In this document: positions 15,018 through 23,300 of the stretch, piece by piece | How positions within the stretch are numbered: the first letter of the stretch is position 1 | Layout of the letters: each line of letters begins with the position of its first letter | Origin: Christensenella sp. UBA1750 | Lineage (GTDB): Bacteria > Bacillota > Clostridia > Christensenellales > UBA1750 | DNA: 51,165 nucleotides | Direction: 5' to 3' | NCBI GenBank assembly: GCA_002315655.1 | Contig: DCHO01000058.1 | Location: 1-51,165 of the forward strand | The notes under the pieces: model-generated | What the model was told of the DNA's origin: nothing | Database searches by the model: none | What the model saw: the letters and a program-made list of their open reading frames with translations, nothing else | Program-made: the position numbers and the translations under genes

Positions 15018-15731
15018 TTATTCCTTGGTGACGACGGCACCGCCGACGAACTTCGCAGCGTTCATCTTGACACCGGGGCCCATGGTGGAGGAAATCACGA
15101 CGGACTTCACATAGGTGCCCTTGGCGGCAGCGGGCTTGGCCTTCAGGATGGCATCCATCAGGACGTTGAAGTTGGCAGCGAGCTTTTCGGTACCGAAGGA
15201 AGCCTTGCCGAAGGGAACGTGCACGATGGAGGTACGGTCAACGCGATATTCAACCTTACCGGCTTTGATGTCGGCAATGGCCTTGGCCACGTCGGCGGTC
15301 ACGGTGCCGGACTTGGGGTTAGGCATCAAGCCCTTGGGGCCGAGCACACGACCGATACGGCCGACGACGCCCATCATGTCGGGAGTGGCGACGCAAACGT
15401 CGAACTCAAACCAGTTCTCGTCGCGGATCTTGGCAACGAGCTCTTCGGCGCCGACGTAATCCGCACCGGCTTCCTCAGCCTGGTGAGCCAGATCGCCCTT
15501 GGCGAAGACCAGAACGCGGACGGTCTTACCGGTACCGTTGGGGAGAACCACGGTGCCGCGAACCTGCTGGTCAGCGTGGCGGGGGTCAACGCCCAGACGG
15601 ATGGAAGCTTCCATGGTCTCGTCGAACTTGGCCTTGGCGGTCTGCAGAGCGACGTCAATGGCCTCGTTCACTTCGTAGTTGTTCTGCTGGATCAGCTTTG
15701 CGCTGTCCTGATATTTCTTACCATGCTTCAT
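15018..15731 (-). CDS. rplA: Ribosomal protein uL1
   Basis: L1 forms the mobile L1 stalk at the ribosomal E site and represses its own operon in many bacteria. The 237-residue protein is full length, with NEAIDVALQTAKAKFDETME, GVDPRHADQQVRGTVVLP, the signature GRVLGPKGLMPNPKSGTV, and VVISSTMGPGVKMN at the end. AGGAGG precedes the ATG. It is the last gene of the rpmG-secE-nusG-rplK-rplA run, 21 bases after rplK, and has a terminator right behind it. Confidence 0.97.
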   Translation of the reverse strand: MKHGKKYQDSAKLIQQNNYEVNEAIDVALQTAKAKFDETMEASIRLGVDPRHADQQVRGTVVLPNGTGKTVRVLVFAKGDLAHQAEEAGADYVGAEELVAKIRDENWFEFDVCVATPDMMGVVGRIGRVLGPKGLMPNPKSGTVTADVAKAIADIKAGKVEYRVDRTSIVHVPFGKASFGTEKLAANFNVLMDAILKAKPAAAKGTYVKSVVISSTMGPGVKMNAAKFVGGAVVTKE

Positions 15732-15752
15732 GGTGTGTTATCCTCCTGTTTC

Positions 15753-16178
15753 TTAGTCCTCAACGGTGACGCCCATGGAGCGGGCGGTGCCGGCGACCAT
15801 GGACATGGCGGCTTCGATGGAAGCGGCGTTCAGGTCGGGCATCTTGGTGGTGGCGATCTCACGAACCTGATCCTTAGTTAACTTGGCAACCTTGTCGCGG
15901 TTGGGTCTGCCGGAGCCGGATTCGATGTTCGCAGCCTTCTTGATGAGGACGGGGACGGGGGGAGTCTTGGTGATGAAGGTGAAGGAACGGTCAGAGTAAA
16001 CCGTGATCACGACGGGGATGATGTAACCGGCCTGCTTGGCGGTACGCTCGTTGAACTCCTTGCAGAAGCCCATGATGTTGACGCCGTGCTGACCCAGAGC
16101 GGGACCGATAGGGGGCTGAGGGGTAGCCTTGCCGGCATTGACCTGCAGTTTGATGATTGCTGCTACTTTCTTTGCCAT
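15753..16178 (-). CDS. rplK: Ribosomal protein uL11
   Basis: L11 binds the GTPase-associated region of 23S rRNA with L10/L12. The 141-residue protein is full length: MAKKVAAIIKLQVNAGKATP with PPIGPALGQHGVNIMGFCKEFN, then the C-terminal RNA-binding part with TKTPPVPVLIKKAA and ending GTARSMGVTVED. GGAGGTG lies 12 bases upstream. The 188 bases between nusG and rplK hold no gene; I see small hairpins but no recognised element. Confidence 0.97.
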   Translation of the reverse strand: MAKKVAAIIKLQVNAGKATPQPPIGPALGQHGVNIMGFCKEFNERTAKQAGYIIPVVITVYSDRSFTFITKTPPVPVLIKKAANIESGSGRPNRDKVAKLTKDQVREIATTKMPDLNAASIEAAMSMVAGTARSMGVTVED

Positions 16179-16366
16179 AAGAGTATGACACCTCCAGAAA
16201 TTTTATGTTGTGGTTCTACGGAAAGGTGTTGCTTCCTCCCACACGCCAAAGGGCGAACGATTGATTTCTGCCCCGGCGCAAAATGCCTGATCCGTTATTG
16301 ATTCCAAACGGGGGCGAAAGTGTTTTCGTATGTTCAGGTTTGTGGAAGCATTGAAGGGCTGATGAT

Positions 16367-16915
16367 TTACTGATCCTCTTCGTCGATGATCTTGCGTGCC
16401 GCGGTATAATCGACCTCCGCGATGGAGTCACGACCGAACAGCGGAACGGAGACCTTGAGCTTCTGGCCTTCCTCGTCGATCTCGACGATGGTGCCGGTGA
16501 AGTTCTCGAATGCACCGGAGAGAAGAGCGACCTTGCAGCCGACTTCAAAGTCAACGTTGACGGTTCTCGTGCCGCCGGCGCCCATCATGGCATCGGCTTC
16601 TTCCTGAGAAAGAGGCACGGGCTTGGACTGCGGACCGACAAAGCCGGTGCAGCCTCTGGTGTTTCGCACGATGTACCAGAGCTGATCGCTCATTGCCATG
16701 TGCACCAGCACATAGCCGGGGAAGATCTTGCGTTCGGTCTCGTGGCGCTTGCCGTCCTTAATCAGGATGACCTTTTCAACCGGCACTTCGATCCGGTCGA
16801 TCAGATCCTGAATGCCGCGATTCTTGATCGTCTTGGTCAGGGAATCCGCAACCTTGTTTTCGTACCCGGAATAGGTATGCACCACATACCAGTTAAGTGT
16901 AACATCTTCTGCCAT
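16367..16915 (-). CDS. nusG: Transcription elongation/antitermination factor NusG
   Basis: This 182-residue NusG has the NGN domain (LNWYVVHTYSGYENKVA, KIFPGYVLVHM, TRGCTGFVG) and a C-terminal KOW domain (FEVGCKVALLSGAFENFTGT). It binds RNA polymerase and links it to Rho or the ribosome. GAGGTCACTT precedes the ATG. The gene lies 74 bases after secE in the standard Firmicutes order. Confidence 0.97.
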   Translation of the reverse strand: MAEDVTLNWYVVHTYSGYENKVADSLTKTIKNRGIQDLIDRIEVPVEKVILIKDGKRHETERKIFPGYVLVHMAMSDQLWYIVRNTRGCTGFVGPQSKPVPLSQEEADAMMGAGGTRTVNVDFEVGCKVALLSGAFENFTGTIVEIDEEGQKLKVSVPLFGRDSIAEVDYTAARKIIDEEDQ

Positions 16916-16989
16916 AAGTGACCTCTACATAGCCCTGCTTGCGCAAGGCTCCTTTCGTGCGCCTTAGAAATGTTAATGATTTTCTGCTT

Positions 16990-17241
16990 TTAGGCTCCGA
17001 TGATGAGTCTGAGCAGAGCGGACAGAGCCCAGTCCATAACTCCGATGACAACGGAGAAGAGAACCACGAACACGACAACCACAATGGACTGACGGATGAG
17101 CTCGTTCTTGGAAAGCCAGGTGACTTTCTTGAGCTCGGACCACATATCCTTGAAGGTCTTGACGAGGTTGAACTTCTTCTTGTCGGGGTTCTTGGCGGGA
17201 ACTTTCTTTGCAGTCTTTTCGACTGTATTCTTGTTCGACAT
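16990..17241 (-). CDS. secE: Preprotein translocase subunit SecE
   Basis: This 83-residue single-span SecE has a Lys-rich cytoplasmic head (TAKKVPAKNPDKKKF), the conserved amphipathic FKDMWSELKKVTWLSKNEL helix and one transmembrane segment (QSIVVVVFVVLFSVVIGVMD). It clamps the SecY channel. The start is ATG 17241 with AGGAG 10 bases upstream; the upstream-extended frame overlaps rpmG. The 38-base gap to rpmG leaves no room for the tRNA-Trp sometimes found here. Confidence 0.95.
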   Translation of the reverse strand: MSNKNTVEKTAKKVPAKNPDKKKFNLVKTFKDMWSELKKVTWLSKNELIRQSIVVVVFVVLFSVVIGVMDWALSALLRLIIGA

Positions 17242-17279
17242 TTCGTTCCAACTCCTGACTTCGGTTACTTTGTGTGAAC

Positions 17280-17429
17280 CTAGCGGGTTTCCTTGTGGAC
17301 GGTGTGCTTCTTGCAGAACGGGCAATACTTGTTCATCTCAAGACGATCGGGATCATTGCGCTTGTTCTTCTTGGAATCGTAATTGCGCTGCTTGCACTCG
17401 GAGCAGGCCAGAGTGATCTTAACTCTCAT
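17280..17429 (-). CDS. rpmG: Ribosomal protein bL33, zinc-binding form
   Basis: This 49-residue L33 keeps both CxxC pairs (C9/C12 and C36/C39), the zinc-containing C+ form; C- forms that lack them replace it in some bacteria under zinc limitation. The body reads RVKITLACSEC...KYCPFCKKHTVHKETR. The start is ATG 17429 behind AAGGAGGTAAACGAA, a near-perfect site. It is the first gene of the rpmG-secE-nusG-rplK-rplA run and has a consensus promoter 67 bases upstream. Confidence 0.96.
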   Translation of the reverse strand: MRVKITLACSECKQRNYDSKKNKRNDPDRLEMNKYCPFCKKHTVHKETR

Positions 17430-17495
17430 TTCGTTTACCTCCTTTTCCCACGTTTTGAAAGCCTCTGTCATGGAGTGACAGAAACATTCTTGCTA

Positions 17496-17524
17496 ATTAT
17501 ACAGAAAAGAACCCCCGCTGTCAA
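17496..17524 (-). promoter_or_regulatory. Promoter of the rpmG-secE-nusG operon (consensus sigma-A)
   Basis: On the minus strand TTGACA (17524-17519) and TATAAT (17501-17496) are 17 bases apart. The spacer doubles as one arm of a terminator stem for the gene upstream. Confidence 0.9.
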
Positions 17525-17543
17525 TCGAAAATGCGGAGGTTCT
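17500..17543 (-). terminator. Terminator of the MFS/membrane-protein transcript, overlapping the rpmG promoter
   Basis: On the minus strand AGAACCTCCGC (17543-17533) pairs with GCGGGGGTTCT (17518-17508) with one G-U, followed by TTTTC. The stem encloses the rpmG -35 box in its loop. Confidence 0.8.
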
Positions 17544-17610
17544 GCTGATATTTTGCTTGATTTTTTGTAAACTTTGGCGGAAACATTTGAGGAGAAGTCT
17601 GTGCCTGCGA

Positions 17611-18237
17611 TTACTTCCTGTCGCTTGGGTGAACATACTCCTCGGGATAGCCCATCTCCTCCGTCCAGCCCGCATTTTCGCGGTCAAGCCGGTAGGCATC
17701 CAGGCGGCTTTCCACGCAGACGATGGCGGCGGTCAAGCAGGCAAAGGAAATGCCGTACACGCAGTCCGCAACGGAGGTCAGAATCGCGGTCTCGTGCGGA
17801 ATCCACACAATGTACCACGCCAGATCCGCAGCGGCCAGCAGGAAGGCGAGAATCTGGTTGAGCTTTACGGATGCGGGGCTGGGGTGACGGGTGGAATTGA
17901 TGACAAAATGGCTGATGAACAGCGCGGCGGCGCAGACCAGGTAAATGGGCACAATGATCTTGTCGGCTAAGATGACGGCCTTTGCCAGCATGGAGTTGCC
18001 TTCCAGCAGCAGTGCCATCAAGATCGCGCCCATCATGCCCTTCATGGCGTTCTTGTTGTGCGCTTTGTAGGTAAACCAGAGCACCAGCATACACATCAGG
18101 CGAATCACGCTGGGAATGCACAACGTCAGGATATGCTCGCCCTGCAGGACGGTGGAGGCCAGATAGATGATCTCGCCCCAGACCGAGATCAGCACCATCG
18201 CAAGAAAGAATCTGTCGTTTGTGAAGAGCTTTTTCAT
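17611..18237 (-). CDS. Hypothetical membrane protein, about six helices
   Basis: I do not recognise this 208-residue protein. It has about six hydrophobic segments, for example FFLAMVLISVWGEIIYLAST near residue 15, IRLMCMLVLWFTY, GAILMALLLEG, VPIYLVCAAALFIS, ILAFLLAAADLAWYIVWI and YGISFACLTAAIV, then a polar tail rich in Glu/Arg. The start is ATG 18237 with GGGAG 7 bases upstream. It begins 31 bases after the MFS gene ends and shares its strand, so it is probably co-transcribed with that transporter. No enzymatic motif is visible. Confidence 0.7.
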   Translation of the reverse strand: MKKLFTNDRFFLAMVLISVWGEIIYLASTVLQGEHILTLCIPSVIRLMCMLVLWFTYKAHNKNAMKGMMGAILMALLLEGNSMLAKAVILADKIIVPIYLVCAAALFISHFVINSTRHPSPASVKLNQILAFLLAAADLAWYIVWIPHETAILTSVADCVYGISFACLTAAIVCVESRLDAYRLDRENAGWTEEMGYPEEYVHPSDRK

Positions 18238-18268
18238 GCCAAATCTCCCGTATTTTATGTGTTTCTTT

Positions 18269-19600
18269 TTATGTCCTCTGTTCTTCCATCTTTTTGCGCA
18301 GGAAGAACATAACGCCGGAGACGATGAGCAGCAGAATGCCCGCCACAAAGATGAGCAGCTGCTTGTTGCAGAAGCCGAAAAGGTTCACTTTTTCGGTCAG
18401 CAGGATGAATTTTCTGCCGAAGGTGATGCCCAACAGTGCGCCCAGATTGCTCATGGCGGTGTAAAAGCCGATAAACTGGGTCTGGTTGGCGGCGGGGATG
18501 TTGGTGTAGGGCAGGTTGGCAAAGGATAAGTTGATGCCCGTTGCCATGATGTAGGCGTAGACCAAAATGGCGGGATAGAGCCACATGACGTTCTGCTTGG
18601 TGACGAAGGTGAAGGCGACCCAGTGCACGGCGTACATGGCCACGGAGGCCACGGCGACCTTGAGCCACGAGAAGCGGGATAACAGCTTTGACCAGATGGG
18701 AATGAACAGCACGAGCACCGGCACGTTGATGGCGTTGCCGATGGAGAGCAGCGAATAGGAAGCGTCGCAGTTCTGCAGCAGATAGACGGTGTAATAGGAG
18801 CCGGGAATGTTGGCGATTAAGCACCACAGGAAGTTAAAGGCAACGGTGTATAAGTAGATTTTCTCCTTGAAGGGCGCGATGAAAATGCTCTTGAAGGAGA
18901 ATTTCTCCGTGGATGTTTCGTAGGGGTATTCCTTCATGCGGTAGAGGGTAAAGAGGTCATAAACGAGCACCAGCAGCGCAAAGATGCGCAGCACGGTAAA
19001 GCCCCAGACCTGCAGTCCCGCCGCCTCGAATTTATCCACCAGCCAGCCGCCGGCCAGGTTGAAGGCCGCCACGATGATGCCGTTGTAGAGGTTTTGCAGG
19101 CTGAAATAGCGGACGCGGATGTTGTTTGGCAGGAATTTGATGTGCCACGCGCCCCAGCCCGGGGAGATGAAGGCGTTCATCACATTTAAGATGAGCACGG
19201 ACGCGCCGAACAGGATCAGCTTTGTTTGCTTTTCCACCGGGAAGAAGGTGATGGCGCCGATGAAAACGATATTGATGATTTGGATCGCAAGGCGCGAATA
19301 GATCAGCAGCATTTTGCGGTTGGGAAAGCGTTCCAGCAGCATGGGCGCAAAGAGCTGCAGAAAGTTGGCGGCAAAGGTGAACATGGACATGAGCCCGACG
19401 AAGGAGTCGTCCGCGCCCAGATAGAGCATATAGCCCGTATAGAAATTGCCGCCGATCATGTTGGCCATGATGTTGGAGGAGAAGCAGAAATGCAGAAGCA
19501 GCATCCGGTTGCGGCTCATTTCGTCCCCGAAAAGCCAGCCGTCGCGGATGAAATCCCCCACCTTATGCAAAGCGCGGGAGAGCGGATTGTCAGATGCCAT
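18269..19600 (-). CDS. MFS transporter, tandem paralogue B
   Basis: This 443-residue polytopic protein (about 12 helices) has an MFS-like layout: an N-terminal half with NMIGGNFYTGYMLYLGADDSF, a cytoplasmic loop with RMKEYPYE near the middle and a C-terminal half ending in RKKMEE. Conserved blocks such as LPYTNIPAANQTQFIGFYTAMSN are shared almost word for word with the transporter at 19750-21090. The substrate is unknown; sugars are plausible given the glycosidases nearby but not shown. AGGAGG lies 7 bases before the ATG. It has its own promoter. Confidence 0.82.
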   Translation of the reverse strand: MASDNPLSRALHKVGDFIRDGWLFGDEMSRNRMLLLHFCFSSNIMANMIGGNFYTGYMLYLGADDSFVGLMSMFTFAANFLQLFAPMLLERFPNRKMLLIYSRLAIQIINIVFIGAITFFPVEKQTKLILFGASVLILNVMNAFISPGWGAWHIKFLPNNIRVRYFSLQNLYNGIIVAAFNLAGGWLVDKFEAAGLQVWGFTVLRIFALLVLVYDLFTLYRMKEYPYETSTEKFSFKSIFIAPFKEKIYLYTVAFNFLWCLIANIPGSYYTVYLLQNCDASYSLLSIGNAINVPVLVLFIPIWSKLLSRFSWLKVAVASVAMYAVHWVAFTFVTKQNVMWLYPAILVYAYIMATGINLSFANLPYTNIPAANQTQFIGFYTAMSNLGALLGITFGRKFILLTEKVNLFGFCNKQLLIFVAGILLLIVSGVMFFLRKKMEEQRT

Positions 19601-19644
19601 GATAAGCCTCCTGCCGTATCAAATTTTGATAGGAGCTTAATATT

Positions 19645-19672
19645 ATTATAATGATACCGCGGGTTAAGTCAA
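19645..19672 (-). promoter_or_regulatory. Promoter of MFS paralogue B
   Basis: On the minus strand TTGACT (19672-19667) and TATAAT (19650-19645), spacer 16, followed by AATATT. It has the same layout as the promoter of paralogue A. Confidence 0.75.
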
Positions 19673-19675
19673 GCA

Positions 19676-19721
19676 TAAAAAAGCCCCGCGGATGTGGAAA
19701 ATGATTTTCCGTTCCGCAGGG
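19676..19721 (-). terminator. Terminator of MFS paralogue A
   Basis: On the minus strand CCCTGCGGA pairs with TCCGCGGGG (one G-U) around an inner GGAAAAT/ATTTTCC hairpin, followed by TTTTTT. It ends 4 bases before the next promoter's -35 box. Confidence 0.82.
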
Positions 19722-19749
19722 TGAATGATTGGTTTACGGTTGTTGGTTT

Positions 19750-21090
19750 TTATCGGTTTTGCAGAAGCTGTGGTTCTTCCATTTTCTTTCGCATCAGCGC
19801 CATAATGAGCGCGACCGCGAGCAAAAGAGAACCGGCTATGATGGAGAGCAGCTGCTTGTTGCAAAAGCCCAGCACAAGAATCTCCTGCGTCATCAAGATG
19901 AACTTGCGCCCCAGCCAAATGCCCAGCAGTGCACCCATGTTGCTCATGGCGGAATAGAAGCCGATGAACATGGTCTGGTTTGCGGCAGGAATGTTGGTGT
20001 AGGGAAGATTGGCCAGCGACAGATTGACGCCGGTAATCATGATGTAGGCGTAAACTAAAATCGCGGGATAGAGCCACATCACGTTTCCCTTTGTGACAAA
20101 GGCCAGCGCAATCCAGTTCAGCCCGTACAGGGCAATGGTTGCGGATGCGACCTTGAGCCAGGTGAAGCGGGAGAGAATCTTGGACCAGATGGGGATGAAA
20201 AGCAGCAGGGTGGGCACGTTGATGGCACTGCCGATGGAGAGCAGCGAGTAGGACGCATCGCAGTTCTGCAGAAGATAAATGGTAAAGTAGCTGCCCTGCA
20301 TATTCGCAACCATGCTCCAGAGCACGCTGAACAGCACCGTGCGCAGGTAGAGCTTTTCCTTAAAAGGTGTGATGAGCAGCCCTTTTAAGTTGAACTTGAC
20401 CGTGGGCTTTTCGTAGGGGTATTCCTTCATGCGCACCAGCGTGTAGAAATTGTAGATGAGCATGAGGAACGCAAGGATGCGCAGAACGGTAAAGCCCCAG
20501 ATTTGCAGCCCCGCCGCCTCAAACCTGTCCATCACATAGCCGCCCATGAGATTGAAGGCCGCAACCACAACGCCCACGCCCATGTTGAGAATGGCGAAAT
20601 AGCGGACACGAATCTCCGGGGGAATGACCTGAATGTGCCAGACCGAAATGCCCGGCCCCACCAGCGCATTGAGCACGTTGATGAGCAGCACCGCCGCGCC
20701 GAACAGAATGAGCCTTATCTGCTGGGAGACGGGGAAAAAGGGAATCGCGCCGATGAAGACGATGTTGATGGTCTGAATGATGAACCGCGACCAGATGAGC
20801 AGCATTTTGCGGTGCGGAAAGCGCTCCAGAAACAGCGGAGAAAGCATTTGCAGCGCGTTTGCGGCATAGACGAACATGGACATGAGCCCCACAAAGGAGT
20901 CGTCCGCGCCCAGGTAAAGCATCAGCCCGGTATAAAAGTTGCCGCCGACAAGATTGGCCATGATGTTGCCGGAAAAATTGTGATGCAGATGACAGACGCG
21001 GTTGCGGCTCTGCTCGTCGCCGAAATACCAGCCGCCGCGCACCATGTCGTCAATCTTGTGCCACGCGATTGCAAGGGGATGAGAAGCCAT
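19750..21090 (-). CDS. MFS transporter, tandem paralogue A
   Basis: This 446-residue polytopic protein is closely related to the transporter downstream, with matching length, start (MASHPLAIAWHKIDD versus MASDNPLSRALHKVGD), helix pattern and loop RMKEYPYE. Tandem duplication is the simplest origin. Both copies keep all helices and intact frames, so both are probably used, perhaps for related substrates. GGAGG lies 5 bases before the ATG. It is divergent from the serine hydrolase gene. Confidence 0.82.
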   Translation of the reverse strand: MASHPLAIAWHKIDDMVRGGWYFGDEQSRNRVCHLHHNFSGNIMANLVGGNFYTGLMLYLGADDSFVGLMSMFVYAANALQMLSPLFLERFPHRKMLLIWSRFIIQTINIVFIGAIPFFPVSQQIRLILFGAAVLLINVLNALVGPGISVWHIQVIPPEIRVRYFAILNMGVGVVVAAFNLMGGYVMDRFEAAGLQIWGFTVLRILAFLMLIYNFYTLVRMKEYPYEKPTVKFNLKGLLITPFKEKLYLRTVLFSVLWSMVANMQGSYFTIYLLQNCDASYSLLSIGSAINVPTLLLFIPIWSKILSRFTWLKVASATIALYGLNWIALAFVTKGNVMWLYPAILVYAYIMITGVNLSLANLPYTNIPAANQTMFIGFYSAMSNMGALLGIWLGRKFILMTQEILVLGFCNKQLLSIIAGSLLLAVALIMALMRKKMEEPQLLQNR

Positions 21091-21136
21091 GGGAAGCCTC
21101 CAAAATCGCTGAAAAATCAGATAGTGACTTCATATT

Positions 21137-21164
21137 ATTATAGTAGGATGGGGGAAGAAGTCAA
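21137..21164 (-). promoter_or_regulatory. Promoter of MFS paralogue A
   Basis: On the minus strand TTGACT (21164-21159) and TATAAT (21142-21137), spacer 16, followed by AATATG. Confidence 0.75.
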
Positions 21165-21250
21165 GCGTTGAATAAAAGAAATAATCGTGATAAAATAAAG
21201 ATAAAATAAAGAAAATCGCCTGAAATGACGAAATTTGGGAGGAAAAGAAT

Positions 21251-22762
21251 ATGGTCATCGGAAGAACGAACCCGAGCTTCGGAAAGCCCCTGCCCCGCAT
21301 CACCCCGGAGGAGGCGGGCATCGACCCCAAATACATATTGGCACTGGTGGAGGACGCAAAGCAGTGCGGCGTGAATTTCCACTCCTTCCTGCTGCTTAAA
21401 AACGATAAGGTTTTTGCGGAGGCCTACTATGCGCCCTACACCGATATGCAGCTGCAAACGGTGTATTCCTTATCCAAGTCCTTTACCTCCGTGGCGATGG
21501 GCTTGGCGCAGGAGGAAGGCATTCTTTCGCTGGACGAGCGCATTGTGGACATTTTTGCCGACGAGGTGAAAACGCTCATGCAGGATGCGCCCTCTCCCCA
21601 GATGGAGGCACTGACGCTGCGCGACTGTCTGCGCATGGCCACCGGGCAGCCGCAGGAGATGCACGGGTTTGACATGATTGCCACCTTCTTAAATATGCCC
21701 TTTGAGGATATGCCCGGGGAAAGGTTCCGCTACAACACCATGGCCACCTACATGAGCGCGGCGACCCTCAAAAAGCGCGGCATTGACTTGGAGGACTATT
21801 TGCAGGAAAAGCTCTTTACGCCCATGGGCATCGAAGGGCTGCGCTGGATGCGCTGCTCCCGGGGCATTCCCACAGGCGGCTACGGGCTGTCCATCCTGCC
21901 GGAGGCCATCGCCAAGTTCGGCATCCTTGTAAAGAACAAGGGCGTGTGGGAAGGCAAGCGTCTGCTGCCCGAAAGCTATGTGATGGAGGCGACCTCCAAG
22001 CGCATCGACAATTCGTGGAACAATCAGGGCGAATGGGCTTACGGCTACGGCTACCAGTTCTGGATGTGCCGGGACGGGTTCGTGCGCGGCGACGGTGCGT
22101 TCGGGCAGTATTGCATCTTCAACCGTGAAAAGGACATTGTGATGGCCGCCACCGCCCACACCGCCGATATGCAGACCGAGCTGGATGTGCTCTTTGACAA
22201 TATCATCGCCCACATCGGGGAGGAGCCCCTGCCCGCTGATCCCGCGGCGGATGAAGCCTTAAAAGCGGTGCTTCAAAAGGTCGCCTGCCCCATCGTGCCG
22301 GTCGCGGACGGCGGGGACAATTTCCCCGAAGAATTGCTGAACCGCACCATGACCTTCGGGGCGGCGGGAAAGGAAGGCACCGTGGATGTGGGCGCGGCGA
22401 AGCTCAAGCTGGACTATAAGCCCGAAAGCGCGTTTGTGCGCTTTGTAGAAAAGGACGGGGAGATCACGCTGTCCTGCTCCCTTGTGGATTCCGTTGAGCT
22501 CAATCGCGGGGAATTTTTCTCCCATCCCGCCGTGTTTACCGTCAACGCCCTGTCCTTCTCCGTGTCGCAGATGGAGACCGACGTGCGCGCCTGCTACGGC
22601 GTTATGGATGGTAAGGTTCATGTGCGCCTGCAATGCCCGGAATTGCTCTCCGATGTGGAGCTTACCGTCTGGCAGGAAAACGGGAAAGACAATCTGGTGG
22701 TAACGGATGTGCATTTGCCGGAAGAAGCCATGTGGCAGGTTCTTTTCGATTCCCGCGCATAA
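21251..22762 (+). CDS. Serine hydrolase, beta-lactamase/class C family
   Basis: This 503-residue protein has the beta-lactamase-related (PF00144) fold. The SxxK motif is S73-L-S-K76 in VYSLSKSF and the Tyr motif is Y161-N-T in RFRYNTMATY. A third motif region GDGAFGQY lies near residue 290. A C-terminal domain of about 150 residues, beta-rich by appearance, follows. There is no signal peptide, so it is more likely a cytoplasmic esterase or peptidase than a secreted beta-lactamase. GGGAGG lies 8 bases before the ATG. It is divergent from the MFS pair. Confidence 0.85.
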   Translation: MVIGRTNPSFGKPLPRITPEEAGIDPKYILALVEDAKQCGVNFHSFLLLKNDKVFAEAYYAPYTDMQLQTVYSLSKSFTSVAMGLAQEEGILSLDERIVDIFADEVKTLMQDAPSPQMEALTLRDCLRMATGQPQEMHGFDMIATFLNMPFEDMPGERFRYNTMATYMSAATLKKRGIDLEDYLQEKLFTPMGIEGLRWMRCSRGIPTGGYGLSILPEAIAKFGILVKNKGVWEGKRLLPESYVMEATSKRIDNSWNNQGEWAYGYGYQFWMCRDGFVRGDGAFGQYCIFNREKDIVMAATAHTADMQTELDVLFDNIIAHIGEEPLPADPAADEALKAVLQKVACPIVPVADGGDNFPEELLNRTMTFGAAGKEGTVDVGAAKLKLDYKPESAFVRFVEKDGEITLSCSLVDSVELNRGEFFSHPAVFTVNALSFSVSQMETDVRACYGVMDGKVHVRLQCPELLSDVELTVWQENGKDNLVVTDVHLPEEAMWQVLFDSRA

Positions 22763-22789
22763 GAAGACCAAACTTTGCGCAAAATTTGC

Positions 22790-22818
22790 TTGCAAGTTAT
22801 ACGTTTGCAGGGTACAAT
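22790..22818 (+). promoter_or_regulatory. Promoter of the DUF1292 gene
   Basis: TTGCAA (22790-22795) and TACAAT (22813-22818) are 17 bases apart, 36 bases before the start. Confidence 0.72.
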
Positions 22819-22854
22819 AGAATTACCAATCTAAGGAAACGAGGTACTGTGAAA

Positions 22855-23190
22855 ATGCAGGACGAACGCGATATTGTTGTGTTTACCGACGAAGAGGGCA
22901 ACGACATTGAATTGGAAGTCGTGGATTACTTCTTCTACAATGGCCAGGAATACGCCGTGCTGACCGACCCCGAGGAAGAGGGCGAGTGCGACTGCTGCGA
23001 GCATGAGGGCGAAGAGTGCGATTGCTGCGGCGATCAGGACGTTTACATCATGAAGATCGAGCAGGTCGATGACGACATGGAAGAGTTCATCCCCGTGGAG
23101 GACGATGCGCTGCTGGCCAAGCTCATCACCATCGTGCAGCGTCGTTTCGACGGCGAAGACGTCGGCGACGATCCCGACGAGGAAATCTAA
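22855..23190 (+). CDS. DUF1292 (YrzB-like) acidic protein with Cys-rich insert
   Basis: This 111-residue, strongly acidic protein matches the DUF1292 pattern IVVFTDEEGNDIELEVVDYFFYNGQEYAVL, whose function is unknown. Ordinary members run straight on to a YIMKI-type strand. Here an insert carries two CDCC clusters (GECDCCEHEGEECDCCG, about residues 41-57), a possible metal site with seven or more Cys/His ligands. ATG 22855 is chosen because GAGG lies 10 bases upstream; a GTG 6 bases earlier is possible. It is a single-gene unit with its own promoter and terminator. Confidence 0.82.
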   Translation: MQDERDIVVFTDEEGNDIELEVVDYFFYNGQEYAVLTDPEEEGECDCCEHEGEECDCCGDQDVYIMKIEQVDDDMEEFIPVEDDALLAKLITIVQRRFDGEDVGDDPDEEI

Positions 23191-23203
23191 GAGAAATTGC
23201 GCG

Positions 23204-23245
23204 GGAGCAGCTTAAAGGATTTAGGCTGCTCCTGTTTTCTTTTTT
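23204..23245 (+). terminator. Terminator of the DUF1292 gene
   Basis: GGAGCAGC (23204-23211) pairs with GCTGCTCC (23225-23232), with an inner TTAAA/TTTAG pairing, followed by TGTTTTCTTTTTT. Confidence 0.9.
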
Positions 23246-23300
23246 GGAATTTTATAGTATAATAGGAAAAAATACTTTCGGACTTGAAGGAGATCATCAA

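Noticed and set aside
17242..17279. tRNA-Trp between rpmG and secE
   Set aside because: Only 38 bases are available and no cloverleaf can be formed.
21251..22762. Antibiotic-resistance beta-lactamase
   Set aside because: There is no signal peptide and it has a large C-terminal domain; PF00144 includes many esterases and peptidases.
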